Below, piece by piece: positions 1-12,717 of a stretch of DNA of 64,000 bases. How positions within the stretch are numbered: position 1 is the first letter of the stretch; every line of letters begins with the position of its first letter. Source of the stretch: Halictus rubicundus (lineage: Eukaryota; Arthropoda; Insecta; Hymenoptera; Halictidae); NCBI RefSeq assembly GCF_050948215.1, contig NC_135149.1:10645001-10709000 (forward strand), read 5' to 3'. Made by a program: the position numbers and the translations under genes. Below the pieces are notes generated by a model that was not told the origin of the DNA, did not search any database, and was given only the letters and a program-made list of their open reading frames with translations.

Positions 1-1046
1 GAATTTTGTCCAGCTCTTTGCGATAGCTGCCCCAGTGGGCACAGTTGCGTCCGTCTCAATTTCAGCCACTTCCGCTCGATAAAAATTATTTGTGGCGGTT
101 CCAGGCGACCCTGGGTCAATAATGCTCGATAGCGTAATATTATACGAAAATTGATGCTCGTTACCGGCGCCTGTGGCGGCTTCGGCCGAATTTTAATATT
201 TTTTCCGCTGGGGAAATTTCAGATCGTCGGGCGAGCCAATATGCGTGCGCTCATAAAGTTCGCCAATGGCTCGTTCAAGTTCGTTTCATTGGACCCGTTT
301 TCGGCGATAAAATACGCGCGGAGACCTTTATTAGCGAAAAGTGAAACTGCTTCCGTCGACAGTGTAGCCAAATTATTTTTTTAGATTTTCATCGACCGAA
401 CAACGACTCGCGGGCCGAGTATTTAGAGTATGCAATGCGGTGCAGAATTTCATCGTCCGCTGCGCCGTAATATAAATCATTATTCGAACGCTGTGAATCG
501 AAATCGCCAGCGAGACGCGAATAAATCCGACGATATAGCCTACTATCGCCGACGACCACGACGACGACGGGATAGATTGCACCGACGACGCGATTCTTTG
601 GCGCGGAAACCGCGGAAAGTTCCCCGCATTTGTTCCTTCGATATGAACTCTGACGATCCCACCTGAGAAATGAACCGCATAAATCACGATACGCTCATCA
701 AGCCCGCGGCGGTCTCAATTTTGCCAAACTTTCGCCACAAATCGTCGGCGGACGCCGCCTCGGCGACGCCCGGCGCCGTCTCCTAAAAATTCCTTTCACC
801 TCCGCGTCAATTTTAGAACGACAAAAGAGTTTTTCTGGACAGAAGTCGCTTTACGTAACAATAACAAAGCGGGAGAGGAGGGGAGACCTTTGGCGAGCGC
901 CGTGTATCGATTTCGAGCCTGATCGATCGTGGAAATTCCGTGCGCGGGCCAAGAAAATTTCTTATCAAAATAGAAAGACTGACTCCACGAATAAATAAGC
1001 TTCTCACAGTGGCCTTTGGTCTCGAAGAATTGAATTTGTAATTTTT
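1..1046. other. Non-coding, no feature found
   Basis: CpG-rich DNA. Open frames here are under 105 codons, overlap on both strands and are rich in R, S and I. Nothing resembles an exon bounded by good splice sites. Confidence 0.6.
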
Positions 1047-1430
1047 AGTGGAGCGGGTAGATTGTTTGACCCGTGCAGTCTGTATCTACTTAGCCCCTAT
1101 TGTTTTCTTTCAATGGACTTTCGCAATCGTTTCTGTTTCGAGCAATGGCTTTTACGAAAGTTTTAGCGGCGTCTATAGCTTGTCTGACTTTTACAGTCTG
1201 GTTCTACTTTGTTCTCGTTGCTTCGGCGTGTCGCAAAGGTTCTGATTTGTATTGTAAAGGTTTTAGCGGAGCTTGTCCTTGTCTGACTCTGACAGTCTGT
1301 TTCCACTTAGCCATCGCCCTCTTGCAATAGTTTCTTCCAATGGTCCTGGCATCATACGAATTTCATACGAAGTTTTCAGTGAGGGGAATAGTTTGCCTGA
1401 CTCGTGCAGTCTGTATCTTCTTAATCACGT
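1047..1430 (+). repeat. Degenerate tandem repeat, about 100-bp period, four units
   Basis: Four units share the pattern AGTTTTAGCGG...TGTCTGAC...CAGTCTG..TCTACTTAG, starting near 1047, 1157, 1258 and 1368. Units 2 and 3 are closest to each other (GTTTTAGCGG, CTTGTC, TGACTTT/TGACTCT, ACAGTCTG). Divergence is high, so the array is old. The short open frames over it are not coding-like. Confidence 0.55.
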
Positions 1431-3439
1431 CTCTTATGAACTTCCATAAATTGATCTGGTCGGTTTCGAATAGTTTCGTTGGCACGACGAGGGACGGAAA
1501 GTTCCCACATTTTTGTTCGAGCTCGACGACACGAAATCGCTTAATCCATATGGCGCAATCATCGAAATTCCATTCAGCATCAATTAAGTGGTTTCCGCGT
1601 TCCAATCTATCGGTCGATAATTAATGTAGAAAATTTTAATCAACATCGCGCTCGATCCCGTGAGTTCGATTGGACGCGTTAACGAGTCACGGGCCAGCAA
1701 TTCGAGAGCTGGCTGCCGGGATCGGTTTGCTGTCTAGTCGAAAGGTTCGATCGGTCGGCGCATAAACGTTTTCCGAGCCGCAAAACAATACCGTGGAGGC
1801 TCCACTCCTGAAAATAGAGCCGATAACTATGTTTTATCGGGAGAATTCTCGCGACGCGACGTGCGGCGGACCTTGCGCCGAAACACGAACACGAGGAAAC
1901 AAATGAAGCATGAGAGGCACAGGGAGGGAGGGGTTAGGGAATTTAAATCGTCGTCGTGCCCGTAGAGCAAATTGCAAGTCGTATTAACAATTACCTCGTA
2001 ATTGTCCGCGACAACCGGGCGAAGGATTTGTAAAGCGTAATTAAATTCCAGCCGCCATGTTCCATTACAGGAACGTCAACTCCGCTCGGCGACGCTCTAT
2101 CGCGGATCCTCGGCGTTGTAACGCCGTCGCTTTGTTACAATTTTGACGATTTAGTCACGCGGCCGACCGTGAAATTGAATTTTTGCTTAAAAAGCACCCG
2201 CGGTGCGCCGCTTTGTTCCTTGAGAAATTGTCTCGCCTAACGACGACGTCGTTCGCTTTACCTTTCCATTGTTCGAAACTTAAATACCGCGTTACCGTTG
2301 CTTCCTGGCGGAGCGCTTCTTCTTTCGCTTGCCTATTCGAAGTTCTTTCCTTAAGTCTATACGATTTTATTATTTACGAATATATTGAATTTTCAGATCA
2401 TGCTGATTTTCGGACGCACTTTTTGTTTTTTAGAAAAATCGACTACTGCGTAGTGTGTCGTGAGGGACGAATTTATTTTCGAAATAAGACCGCATGTCTG
2501 TCTTCGTTTCCATGTTTTTTCGAGGAAACACTCGCTTTATGACACGCACGTGCTGCCATAAAAGTCTGCTCACGGTCGGCACACGGACGTGTCCCCGTAC
2601 AGCTTCAGCAATTCCAAATGTGCTCGGCTGCATAAGTACTTCCGTTAAATCTGTGTCAGAGGGAACACGGACGACAATTTTTTCCTCAGCCGACGGTCTC
2701 TCCCCGCGCCTCGTTCCATCCCCGCGTAACCCTTCGTCCCCGTTCGCAGAGGCTGCTCGTATTTCCCGAGCAGTCCAATCCGGGGTTCTTCTTTGTGTCG
2801 CGCGGCGCAATTAAAAGATACAATCGAATTAAATCGTTCGCGACGCGCGTTCCACTGGGCGACGTGCCGGTTTAATTAAATCGAAGCGCGAGCTGACCAG
2901 AAACTCGCCTTACAGTACGAACGATGATACTCGTTTTAATCTCGTCCGTGATAAGCGTTCGGCCACCGGTAATCATTTAGAACTTTATTAAATTCGTCCC
3001 GCGACAAGTGACCTATCATATCAGAATCGAATTCGCGGATTCAATAAAACGATCGCGGAAAGACACTTGTACTGTATTTAAGAAGTACGTATCTCTTATA
3101 GATTAATTCATTGATCACGTACGGAGCTTATATAAAAAGGGACTAACATGACATTTCCTACACACTCTAGTGACCTAGATCAGGACTGCCGAATATGGTG
3201 GTCGCGAGCAACTTTTAGTTTCTACCCTGACTGCTAGGTTAAACGACTCCCACTACTCCACTCGACGGGTATAGTTTACCTGAGGGAAGGGCTAGTAATA
3301 CTTCACCAGCTCTTTCTCTCTATCTCTCTCGTTCAGATCTGGCTAATGTATTAGTTAGTGGGGGAGCCGAATGTTTGAGAGTAGAACCGTAAAGTATATA
3401 TATTTAAAAAATTGGGATATTTACTAAAATGGGTTTTGG
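1431..3439. other. Non-coding, no feature found
   Basis: Mixed CpG-rich and TAATTAAAT-rich DNA. The 119-126 codon frames at about 2183-2810 overlap on opposite strands and show no family resemblance. Confidence 0.6.
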
Positions 3440-3690
3440 GGCCCCCAATTTAGAGGGCCCCAATTTTGGAGTAGTCCCAATTTTGAGGCTCCCAATTTTA
3501 GAGATCTCCCACCTTTGAGGCTCCCAATTTTAGAGATCTCCCACCTTTGAGGCCCCCAACTTTAGACACCTTCCAAATTTGAGGCCTCCAATTTTGAGAA
3601 CCACCTTTTTAGGATCCCAATTTTGAGACACCAGATGTTGACGGTCCTGGTTGTGGGGGTCCTAATTTTGGGAGTCCCAATTGTGAGGGC
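3440..3690 (+). repeat. CCCAATTTTGAGG minisatellite
   Basis: Repeated CCCAATTTT(G/A)GAG blocks run for about 250 bases. A 32-bp unit (GAGGCTCCCAATTTTAGAGA, TCTCCCACCTTT) is perfectly tandem at 3485 and 3517, with a degenerate third unit from 3549. The rest is a looser 15-20 bp period. This is purely repetitive DNA with no gene. Confidence 0.85.
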
Positions 3691-5052
3691 TGTGTTCGAT
3701 CCCCAGATACGGATCATTGAAAATAAACAAAAATACGTGTAAAATATTTTTCAAAAAACTGTATTCTACATAAATTTTATAAAGATTAAAACGAGTTGCT
3801 TTAAATACTAAGTGCTTCCAAAGCCAGGATATTTTCAATTAAAACGGCGCTAACCGGTGGCTGAAATCGAATTAAAAATTGCTCGATATCCTCGGAACGA
3901 GGCCGCAAATTCGTAAAATGTTTAGCGAAGCGTTCAACTAATCTAATGAACGCGTTTCAAGCTGGAGTCTCGGCTCGCCGTAACAACATGCCGCTACAAT
4001 TAAAATTCTACGCACGTTTCCTCACGGTACTATTGGGATGCTGTCCCCCTTGTCGTCCGGCAGAATGTTGGACAGTAAGCAGCGTTCACACGCCGGCAGG
4101 AACGGTCTGATATTAATTGGTTTTTCGAGGCGAGTGCCATGTTCGAGGCAGTCCCGTTCACCGAACATCTGGCCTCGTCGGCGTAAACAGTCGCGTCCAA
4201 ACTCGGCCGGGTCGTTCTCAAACGAGAACACTGATCTGAAGCAGCGTACACCGCTAACTGCACAAATAATCGCGGCAACCGTGCACAGAGCCTTTTGACA
4301 CGCGACTTCTTCAAACAACGCGTCCATTACACGCCGCCACCGCTGATCTTCATCGGCCTCTATTCCGCGGAGTATACATACAGAGAGATGAACCCAGCGA
4401 GAGACTCGGCGAGGCGAAACGATCTAATTAAAAATAAAAATGCGATCTTTCGCGGGCAAATGCTCGTTGCCGCGATGTAATTAATTCCCCACGCGGAAGG
4501 AGCGAATTCTCGGGGAGAGAATGCAAAGCGGCGAATCTACAAGTTAAATAATTTCTCAGGGAAAGTTCGGTGGGCGGTGTGGAGAGGGACCGGGTCGTTT
4601 AAAATTCAAAAAACTGACTTGCGACAAGAGACGACGCGATGCGGCCAGAACTATTTATACGTAAATAATGTAACGCCGTGGACACACCGGCGAGCCCTTA
4701 TCCATGTCGGTTTAGGGAAATTAGTTCGGTGAAAACTTCTCCCCCCCTCGTTACATATTTAATTTCTCCGTGAAAAAACTTGTTTCCATAGAAAATTAAA
4801 TACGGCGGAGTACCGCTTAGGGGAACGTTTAAATAGCAGGCGAATAAGTTGTTTGCCGCATTGGATTCATACTATCACCACCTGTCAACGCAATTTCGAT
4901 CGAGTGAGTTAATTTAGCATTTCAAGAAATTTCATTCGAAAAGTGGGCACGGTTGAACGTTGAGCTACCGTCAGAACGGGGAAGCAATTAACGTTACACG
5001 GTGCTCTGACCCAGGGCTTTGAACCTGCAACCTCTTCTCCCTTAAATCGGCT
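3691..5052. other. Non-coding, no feature found
   Basis: No repeat or exon is supported. The three overlapping frames at 4022-4327 share the same CpG-rich bases on both strands, which is the signature of chance openness. Confidence 0.6.
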
Positions 5053-5080
5053 GCACGCACGTACGCACGCACGCACGCAC
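5053..5080. repeat. (GCAC)n microsatellite
   Basis: Seven tetranucleotide units with one GTAC variant. Confidence 0.93.
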
Positions 5081-7427
5081 AGTTTCCGCCAGTTTTACCG
5101 TTTCATTCCTCCCACCGCGAACTTGTCTTTTTTTCGTTCTCTCCGTTTTGCTTTCTTTCCGACGAATACCGTCGAGCACGTCGTCCTGACGCAAATTAAC
5201 GCGACGGAACAAACGCGCTGCCGTTCGACCCCGTTTAATTGTACTATTTATCCCTTGTCGCGACACGCGCGCCCGCTCTCGTTCACTCTCGCCGAGCGAA
5301 AACTTGAGAGGCCCCGTGCGCGAAACTGTTTCGCGAGACCCGCTCGCTCTCTCGCCTCGAATCTACTCGTTACGTGCTCGCTCAGCAAAGCGAGAAAAAA
5401 GGATTCTAAGAGCCCGTTTCGACGACAGCGGAACTCGCGACTGTTTGACACCGTTTTCGCCGTTGCCTCGCGACGATAAATGTAACATTGGGGGAGTTCT
5501 CCTAACCGGACACTTACGGCAAGGGATTCTTTGAACAGTTTATTGTTATGTTAGGCAACACTATTTGTCAAGTGAAACAGTGTCTGCGATCTCAGTGTGA
5601 TCTGTGTTAGCATGGATCAAGGTCAAGTCGCCTAGGACTGTTCCCTTTTCTTTCTACTTGTCCGTGGCAAAGGGCTTTTCCTCCCCGCTGGTCGGGAATT
5701 AAAGGATTTCGATGCTGATCGGAATTACAATTAGTGCGGTGTGTTAATTGCGTATATTCAATCACAGGGCAGATGGTGGAGGTTCGTTTATAAAGTGCTC
5801 CTTTCGCGAAGACCCTTTGTAGGTCGTCGAAAGAAAAACTGATCTTCATTAAATACATTTCTTCCTCATCAGTTAACTCTCACTTTAATTTTCTCGTTTC
5901 GTAATCCTTCCACGTGGAAAATATATACTAGATAGATTCAATCTACCTGCAAAACTAGCGAAAGTGGACGTCTGCGAATGGTTGAAAGGTTGAAAGCATT
6001 TCCGTCGGTTTTCATACGTTTTAAAAACAGGGAAAACGCCGTGTAATTATACATTCGCGCGTTTAACTCTCGACAAAACAGTCTAATTAGCCTGTCCTCT
6101 TGCGTCTGATTGTAGCGCCGAAACGCGGCAACAAAACGCGGCTCTTCCGCTCCAGGCCTAAGGGATGATTTCACGCGCGTACAATTTGCTCGGCTCTGCG
6201 AATCCGGATAATTAGAGAGGTCGGCGCATTAAACGGGAGGCAGAACTCCGTGGATCCGTCAAAAGGATCCTGTTCGTCGGCCGCATCGGTTTGTTTAATA
6301 AAATCGTGGCCGCGCCGAAAATTCTGCTACGGGAATTCCGAGCGACGACTAATTCGGATAACTTATCACCGAGCTTCTGTGCCCGCGGTCCAGTCGTCGC
6401 GTCAGCAACTTTTTAATACTGCTCTCCGTCGACGGAACGGCATCATTGTACAACAGAAACAATGCGGCAGAGGGGGGAGGGGGTGGGGCTGAACGGGTGA
6501 ACAAACGAACGAACGAACGGTGTAATAAAACATTCACGGGTGTCGAATATTAATCGTAGGTCCAAGTCTGCCAGCTCGCTCGTGTAACGCGTCACGAAAC
6601 AGCGCGTAGAATAAACCGTTGAATTTAATACAGCATCGCGTGTGAGCGTCGAAGAAAATCCCGTAAACCGATGAAATATTCAGGGAACTCGGATTTATTC
6701 GCGTTCCCGACCGTTCCATTTACGAACCGGCGTTTTCCATTTTTCATTGACTCTTTGACAGAAACTTTCCCAGAACATTTCATAAAATATAAGCTCTATT
6801 ACGAACCAACAGTCGAAGATTTATACACCGTCCGACTCCGCGCCTACGTCGTCGCCGTCGTCGTCGCACAACCACCCACGTCGGAATTAATTCACGCTGT
6901 GTTTCTCCTTCGAACCCGAATTCCACCATACGTTCGATCAACAGGCCGCGAGATAAAATTCTCCGTTCCGGAACAGCTCCCGCTATAAATCCACGGCCGA
7001 CTCGTTTCGGCCGCTGGTTACACGATACGAATCGTTACCGAAGTGCTACTATCCCATTTTTCCGTTTTCTGGGAGCTTTGCACCCCTAAAACTGCGCTCT
7101 GATGTTCATTAAAGAAATTGGTCGTCTACTACTTTGTAAGTTGGGAAACCCAGGGCTACGTTGATACACTTTTCAGTTTTTCCTTGTTTACAATGTTTCT
7201 TTCGATCAATTATGTAAAAGAAGTATGGTAAAATATTCTTTGAACCTTCCTCTTTACATATTGTAAGCATAACTTTGAGAAAAAATACAAAACATGTTTT
7301 AAACTGTTTATTTGATAGATGCAAAACGTATAATCTGTTTAACCAGTGTTTCATGAATAGGGAAAGGTAGTTAGATTCAATTAGATCCACCAGAATCTAA
7401 GTAATTCAATCTCCATATTTGAAATTA
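5081..7427. other. Non-coding, no gene supported
   Basis: Contains a short GAAC tetranucleotide run at about 6502-6518 and CpG-rich stretches near 5.1-5.5 kb with overlapping meaningless frames. The AT-rich 7.1-7.4 kb stretch holds no recognisable sequence. Confidence 0.55.
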
Positions 7428-7492
7428 CAGTAGAACCTCGATTTTAGCACGCATTTTCGGCCCCGTTTCATGCAACGGGCGAGGTTCTACTG
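7428..7492. mobile_element. Tiny pogo/Tigger-like MITE (65 bp), TA target site
   Basis: CAGTAGAACCTCG at 7428-7440 and its perfect inverse CGAGGTTCTACTG at 7480-7492 are flanked on both sides by TA (and by AATT beyond). The CAGTAGAACCTCGATT-type terminus is typical of pogo/Tigger elements as I know them. With a 39-bp interior it can only be a deletion derivative moved in trans. Confidence 0.75.
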
Positions 7493-10298
7493 TAATTGCG
7501 AATGCGAAGATTGATATTCAGCTATTATTATTCGTGGGACACTCATTAAATACCATCTTCATTCTTTCAGCAAGTTTCTATAATAAACTAGCAGCATTAA
7601 TAAATCGCGTATCTTCCTACAAAGTAAAAATTGTTTGTAAGAACCAGGAACCAGGCAGAAATATCTTCCTTCCTTTAATGTTTTTACTAAACTCACACTA
7701 ATACGGTGGTATGCTTAGTTCCTTTTAATTTCCCTGCGGCTTTAAGTCGCACCTGCTAGTTTCTCTGTCTAAATGGATAAAATCAGTAGGCTGGCTATTA
7801 ATATTTATTTTCCTGGGACTCTTTCGATTGGAGTGTAATTTATTTTCGAGTGACCGAAAATTTTGCAGGTGCATTTCAGTGATGCCCAGTGCAGGAACGG
7901 GATGTGGTGGCACGTCTTTCGTAGCATCTCATCGGATCCTCCAGGACAAAATAAACGCGACTCAGTTTCCCGATCCGTTCTAGCATCGGAGAGGAACGTA
8001 CCCGCGCGTGTCGCGATTAATTTCGTGTGTCGTTTCGCCGACTGGTTGGATCCAATTCCTCCGGAAACGACGGAGAGAGAAACAGAAGGAGCGGAGGGAG
8101 ATGGAGAGGAAAGAGGGGGGCGGGAAGAAAATTAACACGCATCGAAACGAGCAACAAGTAAACGGTCCTCTCGTGCGACAACAACGTAGCCGACGACGCA
8201 GCCATTCGCCCGCAGCGAGTATTTTATTCCTACACAATCAAGTCCCGGACAGTCCGGGAGTCGTTTAAGCGCTCCCGCCGCGGAGAAGATTGCAAAATGG
8301 GGCGCGGCCGGTGACCGGCACTGCGAATCCGAAACGTTCCGGACGACTTCTAATTAGAGCGGCTCATCCGTCTGTCTCCGAGATATCCTCGGCCCGAAAA
8401 TTTTCGTTTCTCGTCTCGTGCCGCCGCGGTGCCGCGAGGAGGAGAAGAGAGGTCCGGGAAGGAACGGAGACAGGCGAAGCGCAGTGAATCATTTCATGAG
8501 CATAAATTAGCGCCCCGTCGCAACGCCGGTTAATTAATTAAGGTAAATTGTCCTAAGCGTAAGTAACTGCCGGCGCCTGGGTCACTTCTCCGCTTCTCCC
8601 TCTCTCTCTCTCCTCGTCTCCCATGTCTCTCATCCCTCTTTCCTCTTTCCTCTATTCCGCTGTGACTTTCCGACTCCCCGTCCTCTTCCTGCCAGCCAAG
8701 AACTCTCCTCGGACGGTCGGTCTGCGAGACGAGTTTCCGGAAGACTGGTTCCTTCTCCAGTGGTCCATTCTGCACGTTTGACACCCCCTCGGTCATTGTC
8801 TCCGTTGCGGAATGGGACGTACACTACCCTCCGCTATAGCATTCCCACAGCGAATTAATTCCTGATCTTTTATTCGTCATTCTATGCTCGCTGTAATACC
8901 TCGGAATATGCGAAAAGCTCCGAAATGTTTCTTATATCGTGCACCGACTGTGCTTGTCGATCTCTTGCAACGATTACCCCCGTCCGATTGTCCTAACGAT
9001 CATATACATCGATGTGTTCTCGAAATTGCCCCAAGCAACGACAGAAGCCCGATTATAGGCGAAACTATGCATACAGTGTACTGTTGAATAAGCGTTCCAC
9101 ATCCTGCCATTGTTACATCCAATAAAACTTTGAATTTCAAAACGGTGAATCTGATTTGCAAGCGCACGAGTTTGGTTTGCAAAAAAGTGAATACGATCTG
9201 CAAAATGGCGTATCTCGACTGGAAAACCTGTATTGCAAATGTGCCATCGTCGAAGATAACCGAAGTCGTCGAAGACAGAATATAATGAACGAATCGAACT
9301 TGAAATTGAGATGGTAAAACTGTGCCAATCAAGAGCTGACCCGGCAACTTTGATTAATTTGTTTCGAGACTGATAGAATCTCCCAGGAAAAGATCAGCCG
9401 TCACGGCACCTGTCGGAAAAGGTTCCCGCGCGTTGAATTACTGTTCGGGGACAAAGTCAATGAAAGTTAAAGCAGCAAAGATCGGGATATTACCGATGCA
9501 AAGTTTCCGTGGAAGCGTATTCTAACTCCCACCGGCGGGTAAATGGGGAAACGGAGACTTCCTGTGAAGTTCGAAATTGGAAAAAATCTTCGGGTCTCTA
9601 CGATCGCACGGCTCAGCGACTTCCCGGCGTCGTTTGAACCCTGGGACGCAGCCGGGATTCAAAGAAAACACCGCGGAAATGAAGTCGTTCCTCGGATATC
9701 GTTTCTCGGATTTGCGCGTCGAATTAAACCGCCCTACACGAACCTTTCTCTCTCCCTCCTTCCCTCTCTCTGTCTTCTCCAGGGCTCTGCTGGGCTCCGT
9801 TGTTATTCCAGCTCGGTGCAATCTGTCGTCGGACTGATTCGATTCAGCGAGTTCGTCTGGGCGAAATGAATCCCCGTCGCGCGATGCGTTGAACAAAGTT
9901 GGTCTAAATAGTCTAATGGCGGCCCCCGGGTGCCGCGATTTTTACTACCGCGCCGATTTAATTGACCCTTTTCACCGGGTCGGCACGATACGCACCGAGT
10001 TTTAATGACTAAATTACGTCGATATACCGAAAACAAGAAAAAAGTACCACGCAAGCGCAGCTCCATTGCGTACACTCCGTGCAACTTCGTCATTGAGTGA
10101 AACATTCTCTGGTAATGAGACACATATTTTGTTGTGTCGTATCGGACTTGAATCACGGTGAATCGGAATACAGCTAAGGAACACAGCTAAATGCTGACAC
10201 CGGAGAACAAGTTTCGTTTATTGGATAAATTACAAGCAGAGCAGTCGAACTTGAACGTAGGTGTGACTTGTAAGCAAATTGAATACGATCGATTGGAA
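7493..10298. other. Non-coding, pyrimidine tracts only
   Basis: CT-rich tracts occur at about 8588-8652 and 9747-9780. A stretch at 9140-9240 repeats (G/T)ATTTGCAA and ATCTGCAAAA loosely every 25-30 bases, which accounts for the leucine/phenylalanine-rich reverse frame there. Confidence 0.55.
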
Positions 10299-10504
10299 GT
10301 AGACCGTGGATTTTATGCATTCGTGACGAAAACGAGTAGGTGGAATTTGAAAGACTAGGAAGGTTAAAAGAATTCGAAAATGTGGATGTATCGTTTTTAA
10401 ATTGTTGAAGTCGTTAGGGAAATAAGGAAATTTCTACTTGGTTGCAGCGTCCAATTGATGCAGAGAATTTTCATTTTGCATAAAGATCCGCAGTCTGGTT
10501 ATAA
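10299..10504. repeat. GACTGCGGATTT-family element, about 200 bp
   Basis: The left end AGTAGACCGTGGATTTTATG (10299) is the inverse of the right end ATTTTGCATAAAGATCCGCA, GTCTGGTT (10473-10500). The interior is AT-leaning and non-coding. It is one of several loci with the same inward-facing pair of ends. Confidence 0.6.
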
Positions 10505-11768
10505 GAAAAAATTCAGCAGATTGTTAATGGGAATAAGAGTCGAAAGAGCGACAGTCTGGCTCGCGACCAAATTCGGATGTGTACCTTTTTTGGAATGTTT
10601 GAGGCACAGTGGAGGGGATAAATCGGTTCGGTTCATTGGGAATCAAAATCCGGAGCATGTCAGGAGCGAAAATCTTCGGGCAGCCGCATCCGGATGGTTT
10701 TCCTTCTGGATTTCGCCTTCGGGGCGTCTCTACGAGCAGCGTTTCTCGTTCGTGTAGTTAGAAACCGTTTGCCAGAGTTTCAACTGGCAACGAAACTTGA
10801 ACGGAGTTCGCGTTCCCCGGTCCGTTATGGTTTCACGGATTTACACGAGCCCCGAATGTCGATCCGGCAGCCAATTTCGAGGCGAATTTTCAAACTGGGA
10901 AAACCCCGGTTATGGTTTTTTCTTCTTCTTTTTTTTGCTTTCCCAGGAGAGAGAAAAACGGGTCGTTCGAACAAGCGGGGTTAGAAGAAGCGGCCTTCCA
11001 CACTCCAGCCACAGAATTTTTCTCACATTAAGGACCTCGAAGATAGATGGTCTTTTTTCGAGGAGCGGCTCGCGTCGAGAAGCTCTCCTCGCCGCTCTGT
11101 ACATTCGTTAAATTCGAGTCATTACATAAATTGTTGTTTTACCGTGGCGAGCGAAGAACGAAAAAAAAAAAAGGAGAACGGGCTCCCGTAAGTGTCGGCC
11201 TGGCCGGGAATCTCACGCGGTAAAAAAGAACGATGAAAAATGTGACAGTGTTTTGATTAATATTGCACTAAAAATCCTGGTTAACGAGCGTCTTAATGAC
11301 AGGATAATTAAAGCATCCCGCGGCATCCGCGCTGTATAGTGCGCGTAATTAATGGACGCGCTCTGCATAGAAGTTAAAAGGCTAATGAATTACGTTATTT
11401 ACGATCAGAACTTCCACCGGGGAATAAATCTCAATGCGCCCGGTGGTGATCCACAGATTCGTTTCGCGGATGCCTGTAATGTTTATTACATCACCGGCTT
11501 ACGTGAGAAATCTGAGATATTACGTTAAACTCGAGGGAAATGTACCACCACGGGACAAAAGTAATAAAGATAAATTGCGTGACAGTGATCAAAATAAAAG
11601 TCGCCGCAGTTTATCATTCTATTAACTTTACTTTACCGCGACCCTTGAATTGCGTTTGTTGGCTTTGCATAAAAATGTAATCATCCGCTGCACTTTCATC
11701 AGAGTTTTCCTTGCTAATGAGTGACTCGGCACATCTTAGCAGGTTCGAATTTCAGTGATTTCTTTATA
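10505..11768. other. Non-coding, no feature found
   Basis: Includes a T run at about 10917-10937 and an A run at 11161-11172. No exon or transposon ends were identified. Confidence 0.55.
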
Positions 11769-12375
11769 CAGGGTGTTAAAAAAAGCATTCAATATTTATA
11801 TGGTATATAGGATACACTGTAATGAGTAAAAAATTCTTAGTAAACATAGGTCGAAAGGTCAACCGTTTTTGAGATATAAACATTTTTGCTTGCTAACTCC
11901 ACGATTCATTTACTACTGGCCTTTTGATACAGGGTGTAAAAAAACCATTCAATATTTCTATGGTATATAGAATACACTGTGCTGAGTAAAAAAGCCTCAG
12001 TAAACATAGGGAAAAAGGTCAACCGTTTCTGAGATATGAACATTATTGTTTGCTACCATTATGATCAACTTACTTCCATCGCATGCGATGCATACTTCAG
12101 TGTTTACAAACCGCGTTCTGAATGTCCTCCTTCAAGTGCCGACAGTAGATTTCATCCGGAGTCAGTCAGTTCTGTAGCGGAAAATCATAACACGTGGAAA
12201 ATTTTTTATAAATATCAAAAAGCCAGTAGTGAATGAATCATGATGTTAGCAAACAAAAATGTCTATATCTCAGAAACGGTTAACCTTTCGATCTATGTTT
12301 ACTATAGCTTTTTTACTCAGTACAGTGTATTCTATATACCACATAAATATTGAATGCCTTTTTTTGAACACCCTG
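11769..12375. mobile_element. Long-armed fold-back MITE (CAGGGTG...CACCCTG) with a duplicated left arm
   Basis: The core element 11930-12375 starts CAGGGTGTAAAAAAACCATT and ends in CACCCTG. Its arms are inverted copies of each other for about 125 bases, sharing CAATATTT, TAGAATACACTGT and CTCAGAAACGG blocks. A second, directly repeated copy of the left arm begins at 11769 and runs to about 11900. Both left arms are preceded by TA, as in Tc1/mariner-like insertions, but the right flank reads AATA, so the duplication is uncertain. The central 200 bases show no transposase. Confidence 0.78.
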
Positions 12376-12380
12376 AATAT

Positions 12381-12498
12381 GTCGCTAAGGCCTGGATAAC
12401 AAACGTTGCGGAATTATACCCACTACCGCGAGGTATACCCCGTGAGGGACCACGAAGCTCGAGAGGCCTTGGACACCGAAGCTTGTAAACATAACACA
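12381..12498 (+). repeat. Dispersed repeat module, copy A
   Basis: This stretch from GTCGCTAAGGCC to GTAAACATAACAC aligns over its whole length with the reverse complement of 49350-49465. Shared blocks include GCGGAATTAT, AGGTATACC and CGTGAGG. Both copies are followed, in the same relative orientation, by the CACCAAC...TTCGTGGC palindromic repeat, so they are parts of one larger repeat. A related but weaker unit lies at about 12650-12710 (AGAAGCTCGAGCTGCCTCGG). Confidence 0.7.
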
Positions 12499-12717
12499 AT
12501 AAACGACGCTGGCAAGACCCGTGTTGTTGACATGTATCGAGAATTCACTGTACTCGGTGAATCATTTACTATACTTATCATTTAATATTACGGTAAAGTC
12601 TCGATCTAAGCCGAACGGAGCTACACGATCTTAGTCAGTTCGCCCATCCTCGCGAGAGGCCAGAAGCTCGAGCTGCCTCGGTCGCCGAGCAGTGTAAAGT
12701 GTAAACATGCCGCGTAA

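Noticed and set aside
3685..3715. GTGTTCGATCCCC resembling a tRNA B box
   Set aside because: It lies at the end of the CCCAATTTT minisatellite; the upstream DNA has no A box or acceptor stem.
5015..5045. Reverse-strand GGTTCAAAGCC resembling a tRNA B box
   Set aside because: No A box at the right distance and no cloverleaf could be drawn.
5053..5080. Short regularly spaced repeats suggesting a CRISPR-like array
   Set aside because: It is a plain GCAC microsatellite without spacers. No repeat-spacer array exists in the window, as expected for animal DNA.
9000..9347. Reverse 115-codon leucine/phenylalanine-rich frame as a membrane protein
   Set aside because: Its pattern comes from loosely repeated TTTGCAAA/ATCTGCAAA phrases in the DNA.
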